From NCBI RefSeq assembly GCF_032477075.1, contig NZ_JAWDXO010000032.1:1-64000 (forward strand): a DNA stretch of 64,000 bases, given 5' to 3'. Numbering within the stretch: the first letter of the stretch is position 1; each line of letters starts with the position of its first letter. Below the pieces are notes generated by a model that made no database searches, was not told where the DNA came from, and saw only the letters and a program-made list of their open reading frames with translations. Below are positions 60,597 to 64,000 of the stretch, piece after piece. The position numbers and the translations under genes are program-made. This DNA is from Fusobacterium sp. (lineage in GTDB: Bacteria; Fusobacteriota; Fusobacteriia; Fusobacteriales; Fusobacteriaceae).

Positions 60597-61497
60597 TATT
60601 ATTTTTCCAATAGTCTTCTGCCAGTTTTATAAAACTTTTTGCTGCCTTGCTTAGATAGGCTCCTTTTCTATACACTGTGCATAACTCCCATGATGGAGAT
60701 TCTGGAAGAGAAAAATAAACTATCTTCTCATTTTCTTTTGCATATATTTCAGAAATAAATGTACATGCTAAATGATTTGATACCATTTGATATAATGTTC
60801 TGCTGCTCTTTGTTTCAAATAATATATTAGGAACAAATCCAGCTTTTTTAAAAAGTGGATCTATTATTTCTCTCATTGTTGTATTTCTAGAGAGTAAAAC
60901 AAAAGTATCATTTTTAAATAATTTTAAATCTGTTCTTTGAATCTTTTCTCCTTTAACTGATTTAGCTAGAGGATGAATAGATGGAACAGCCATTAATATA
61001 TTTTCTTCTAGGATAGGAACATAAGTATTGTTTCCTATCCTCTGTTCTTTTGATAAAGTTACAAACCCTATATCTAATTGCCCATTTCCTATCATCTTTT
61101 CCTGTATTTTAACATTCATTTCTATAGGTTCTATTGAAACATTTGGAAATAACTTATAAAATTTAGGATATACAGATGCAAACATTGATATTCCTCTTTC
61201 AGGAGTAAGTCCTATTCTCAAATTACTCTTATCTTTTTCAAGTAAATCATTTATATGATCATATGTTTCTTTTTTTATATTCAATATTTTTTCAGCATTT
61301 TTTATATATATTTCTCCTATTTCTGTAAGTTTCCAATTTGTTCTAGAACGATAAAATAGCTGACTTCCAAGTTCTTTTTCTAGTTTTAAAAGTTGTTGAT
61401 TCAATGCTGATTGAGTAATATACATCTTTTCTGCTGCTTTTGTTATATTTCTCTCTTCTGCTATTTTTACTATATATTCCAATTGTTTTAATTCCAT
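60589..61497 (-). CDS. LysR-family regulator
   Basis: 302 aa. The N-terminal winged helix is MELKQLEYIVKIAEERNITK, AAEKMYITQSALNQQLLKLE. The effector domain begins NLRIGLTPERG and includes IGFVTLSKEQRI. It ends 8 bp into the cdaR-like gene from the opposite side and faces garD divergently. It probably controls garD and itself. An inverted repeat CTCTTA-N7-TAAGAG lies just upstream of its start (61510-61528). Confidence 0.88.
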   Translation of the reverse strand: MELKQLEYIVKIAEERNITKAAEKMYITQSALNQQLLKLEKELGSQLFYRSRTNWKLTEIGEIYIKNAEKILNIKKETYDHINDLLEKDKSNLRIGLTPERGISMFASVYPKFYKLFPNVSIEPIEMNVKIQEKMIGNGQLDIGFVTLSKEQRIGNNTYVPILEENILMAVPSIHPLAKSVKGEKIQRTDLKLFKNDTFVLLSRNTTMREIIDPLFKKAGFVPNILFETKSSRTLYQMVSNHLACTFISEIYAKENEKIVYFSLPESPSWELCTVYRKGAYLSKAAKSFIKLAEDYWKNNIK

Positions 61498-61509
61498 CTT
61501 TCCTCCTTA

Positions 61510-61528
61510 CTCTTAAAAAAATTAAGAG
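61510..61528. promoter_or_regulatory. Inverted repeat, possible LysR-type operator
   Basis: CTCTTA and TAAGAG arms separated by seven A/T bases, 12 bp before the LysR start, in the 124-bp space shared with garD. LysR-type boxes have this dyad form. A TTGACT sequence (61548) is a possible garD -35. Confidence 0.45.
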
Positions 61529-61621
61529 AAATCTAATTATAATGAATTTGACTTATTTATAAATATTTTATACACTCAAATCAATAAGAATACAAGTAAT
61601 AATTTAAAAGGAGCTGTTTTC

Positions 61622-63139
61622 ATGGGTAAAAATTTGTACATTAAAGTTAATGAAAAAGATAATGTAGCAATTGCAGTTGATAAAATTTCAGCTGGTACAG
61701 AAATCATGAATGGAATATTTACAACAGAAGAAATTCCACAAGGTCATAAAATAGCCTTATGTGATATTGCAAAAGATTTTCCTATTATTCGTTATGGTGT
61801 AGAATTGGGATATGCCATCAATGACATAAAAAAAGGAGCATGGATTAATGAACATATGCTTAAGCTTCCTATACCTCCAGCTTTAAATGAAATGAAGTTT
61901 GGAACAAATATTATAACTTCTCTTCCAAAGGCACCTATAAAAACTTTTGAGGGATATCGTAATCCAAATGGAGGATATGCTGGTACTAGAAATATTTTAG
62001 GAATAAGTACTACTGTTCAGTGTGTCACTGGAGTATTAAATGTTGCTGTAAAAAAAATTAAAGATGAGCTTTTACCTAAATATCCTAATGTGGATGATGT
62101 AATTCCTATTAATCATGCTTATGGTTGTGGTGTTGCCATTAATGCTCCTGAGGCTGTTATCCCTATACGTGCACTACGTAACCTTGCTAAACATCCAAAC
62201 TTTGGTGGTGAACTTATGGTTGTGGCTCTGGGATGTGAAAAATTAACAGTTGAAATGCTGATTGATGAAGCTGATATTTCTCCTGAAAATGTAATTATTC
62301 TTCAAGAAATTAAAGGATTCAATTCTATGATAGATACTATTATGAATATGGCAGATAAAAAATTAGCTCGTTTAAATGCTAGAAAAAGAGAGACCCTCCC
62401 TCTATCTGATCTTCTTGTTGGAATGCAGTGTGGAGGAAGTGATGCTTTTTCTGGTGTAACTGCTAATCCCAGTGCTGGATACGCAGCTGATATGTTAGTT
62501 GAAGGGGGAGCTACAGTTATGTTCTCTGAAGTAACAGAAGTTCGTGATGGAGTACATATGATTGCAGAACGTTGTATCAATGAGGATGTTATGAAAAAAT
62601 TGGTTTCTGAAATGAAATGGTATGATAATTATTTAGAAAATGGTCAGGTGGACAGAAGTGCTAACCCTACTCCTGGAAATAAAAAAGGAGGTCTTTCAAA
62701 TATAGTAGAAAAAGCTATGGGCTCCATTGCAAAATCTGGCAGTTCTCCTATAATTGAAGTTTTATCCCCTGCTGAAACTCCTACTAAAAAAGGATTGATA
62801 TATGCTGCTACTCCTGCAAGTGATATTGTCTGTGGACCTTGCCAATTAGCTTCTGGAATTGGACTTCAGGTCTTTATGACTGGAAGAGGAACTCCTTATG
62901 GACTAGCACTTGCTCCAGTTATTAAAGTATGTTCAAGAAATGATATGAAAGATATGTGGAATGATTTGATTGATATAAGTGCAGGACCTATTGCTTCTGG
63001 AGATGCTTCTATCAGCGATATAGGAACAGATATTTTTAATATGATAATAGATGTTGCAAGCGGAAAAAAACAACCTTGGGCTGAAAAATATAAACTTCAC
63101 AATGATTTCTGTATTTTTAATCCAGCACCAATTACATAA
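61622..63139 (+). CDS. garD: Galactarate dehydratase
   Basis: 505 aa, UxaA family. The N-terminal SAF domain ([20 protein letters not shown]...[12 protein letters not shown]) is followed by [93 protein letters not shown] and [20 protein letters not shown]. It matches E. coli GarD over its full length. It converts galactarate to 5-keto-4-deoxyglucarate, so both diacid isomers feed the neighbouring operon. Confidence 0.95.
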   Translation: MGKNLYIKVNEKDNVAIAVDKISAGTEIMNGIFTTEEIPQGHKIALCDIAKDFPIIRYGVELGYAINDIKKGAWINEHMLKLPIPPALNEMKFGTNIITSLPKAPIKTFEGYRNPNGGYAGTRNILGISTTVQCVTGVLNVAVKKIKDELLPKYPNVDDVIPINHAYGCGVAINAPEAVIPIRALRNLAKHPNFGGELMVVALGCEKLTVEMLIDEADISPENVIILQEIKGFNSMIDTIMNMADKKLARLNARKRETLPLSDLLVGMQCGGSDAFSGVTANPSAGYAADMLVEGGATVMFSEVTEVRDGVHMIAERCINEDVMKKLVSEMKWYDNYLENGQVDRSANPTPGNKKGGLSNIVEKAMGSIAKSGSSPIIEVLSPAETPTKKGLIYAATPASDIVCGPCQLASGIGLQVFMTGRGTPYGLALAPVIKVCSRNDMKDMWNDLIDISAGPIASGDASISDIGTDIFNMIIDVASGKKQPWAEKYKLHNDFCIFNPAPIT

Positions 63140-63157
63140 TTTTATAAATTAATAAAA

Positions 63158-63250
63158 AAAGAAGTTGATTCTTTAAATTGAAATACAGTTTTTGAAATTT
63201 TCTAATTTCCAAATTTTAAAAACTTATTTACTTTTAATCAACTTCTTTTT
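63158..63250. terminator. Long bidirectional terminator between garD and ispA
   Basis: AAAAAGAAGTTGATT (63158-63172) pairs with AATCAACTTCTTTTT (from about 63236). The arms lie around a 63-nt AT-rich loop and T-runs flank both arms. Confidence 0.7.
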
Positions 63251-63258
63251 TATTTTAA

Positions 63259-64000
63259 TTATTTATTTCTATTTCCAATATAATCAGCCAATTCTAAAAG
63301 AATATTGCTTTTCTCTACACCAAATTTTTCTGCAACTATCATTTTAGCTTCATCTATTGTTTCTTTTAAAAGGATTTTACTTTCTGTCATTCCTATCAAT
63401 GCTGGATATGTTGATTTGTCAAGTTCAATATCGCTGCCTACTGGTTTACCAAGAGTTGAAAAGTCTCCTTCTATATCAAGAATATCATCTTTTATTTGAA
63501 ATGCAAGCCCTATAAGATCAGAAAATCTTATAAGAATCTCTCTTTCTTCTTTATCTGCATCTCCTATTATACATGCTAACTCTACAGGAAGTTTCATTAA
63601 TTTTCCTGTCTTATTAGAATGTATATATTTTAAAATTTCTAAATCAATTTTTTTTCCTTCACTTGCTATATCCATCATCTGTCCGCCAATCATTCCGTTT
63701 ATACCAGCATAACTTGATGTTAATCTAACAATTTCAACTATTTTTTCAGCTGAAAGATGTTTATTTTTTTCTGTAAGTATGTAAAATGCATGTGTTAAAA
63801 GGGCATCTCCTATCAATATTCCTTCTGCTTCACCAAATTTTTTGTGAGTAGTAAGTTTCCCTCTTCTATAATCATCATTATCAAGAGCTGGGAGATCATC
63901 ATGTACTAATGAATATGAATGTATCATTTCAATAGCAGCAGCTGAAGCTATTCCCATTTCTTTTTCACAATCGAGTATATCCAGTACCATGAAGAGTAAA
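63259..64000 (-). CDS. ispA: Polyprenyl (farnesyl) diphosphate synthase, 5' part outside window
   Basis: The frame is open through the window end (LLF before the internal Met at 63990), and the usual first 50 or so residues are missing, so the true start is beyond 64000. Present motifs are the first aspartate-rich DDLPALDNDD preceded by MIHSYSLVHD, RRGKLTTHKKFGEAEGILIGDALL, and the second aspartate-rich QIKDDILDIEGD. These are typical of short-chain IspA enzymes making geranyl/farnesyl diphosphate for isoprenoid synthesis. Confidence 0.9.
   Translation of the reverse strand, partial: LLFMVLDILDCEKEMGIASAAAIEMIHSYSLVHDDLPALDNDDYRRGKLTTHKKFGEAEGILIGDALLTHAFYILTEKNKHLSAEKIVEIVRLTSSYAGINGMIGGQMMDIASEGKKIDLEILKYIHSNKTGKLMKLPVELACIIGDADKEEREILIRFSDLIGLAFQIKDDILDIEGDFSTLGKPVGSDIELDKSTYPALIGMTESKILLKETIDEAKMIVAEKFGVEKSNILLELADYIGNRNK

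Noticed and set aside
1..64000. CRISPR arrays, insertion sequences, rRNA or tRNA genes
   Set aside because: No regularly spaced repeats, transposase motifs or tRNA/rRNA-like sequences were found. The rpsI end, not a tRNA, is the integration target.

Overview
The window is low-GC DNA with a Fusobacterium-like character: AT-rich third positions, AGGAGG ribosome sites, a rplM-rpsI pair and a Pst/Pho locus. I infer a Fusobacteriaceae chromosome, perhaps the F. varium/ulcerans/mortiferum group. Species is not decidable from the sequence alone.

Positions 1-40229 are two related integrative elements in tandem at the 3' end of rpsI. A perfect 73-bp repeat (14599-14671 and 40157-40229) holds the last codons, stop and terminator hairpin of rpsI. 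It marks the A/B junction and the right end of element B. Element A (1-14671) continues left of the window; element B (14672-40229) is complete. Both share one scaffold: a gene II/X-like replication protein with nearby dyads; cargo slot 1; a putative RHH/WYL-like regulator; a recombination operon (84/86-aa protein, Rad52-like annealing protein, 96-aa protein, ArdC-like protein, Gp157-like protein, 26-aa micropeptide); cargo slot 2; a rightward BrxL-like AAA+ ATPase with a non-conserved partner; Xis; and a tyrosine integrase. No capsid, terminase, relaxase or conjugation genes are seen in the window, so these look like satellite-type or non-autonomous elements rather than prophages or ICEs.

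The cargo differs. Slot 1 of A carries an M48 protease, a secreted protein, a membrane zinc-ribbon protein, a lipoprotein and a 53-aa membrane peptide. Slot 1 of B carries a lipoprotein, a homologous membrane zinc-ribbon protein, and a five-gene dynamin-like GTPase operon with a Sel1-repeat protein and hydrophobic partners. B also has a defence island next to its left end: a cytosine-5 methyltransferase with a probable SinI-like endonuclease, a YwgA-HD phosphohydrolase pair, and a three-gene set of an ExK nuclease-like protein, a stand-alone MrcB_N-like domain and an Mrr-type nuclease. Slot 2 holds unrelated large orphan proteins in A and B.

From 40212 on the DNA is chromosomal. It carries rpsI-rplM with a consensus promoter and a structured leader, a DUF6941-like protein, and a periplasmic FMN/FAD fumarate-reductase-like flavoprotein. 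Next come phoBR, pstS and divergent pstCAB-phoU around a clear Pho-box array. An M20 amidohydrolase with two tandem amino-acid-binding proteins follows, behind a long leader with a small ORF. Then comes a 5'-damaged aldo/keto reductase and a glucarate/galactarate pathway: garK, a DapA-family lyase, gudD, garR, a CdaR-type regulator, a LysR regulator and garD. The window ends inside an ispA-like prenyl synthase.
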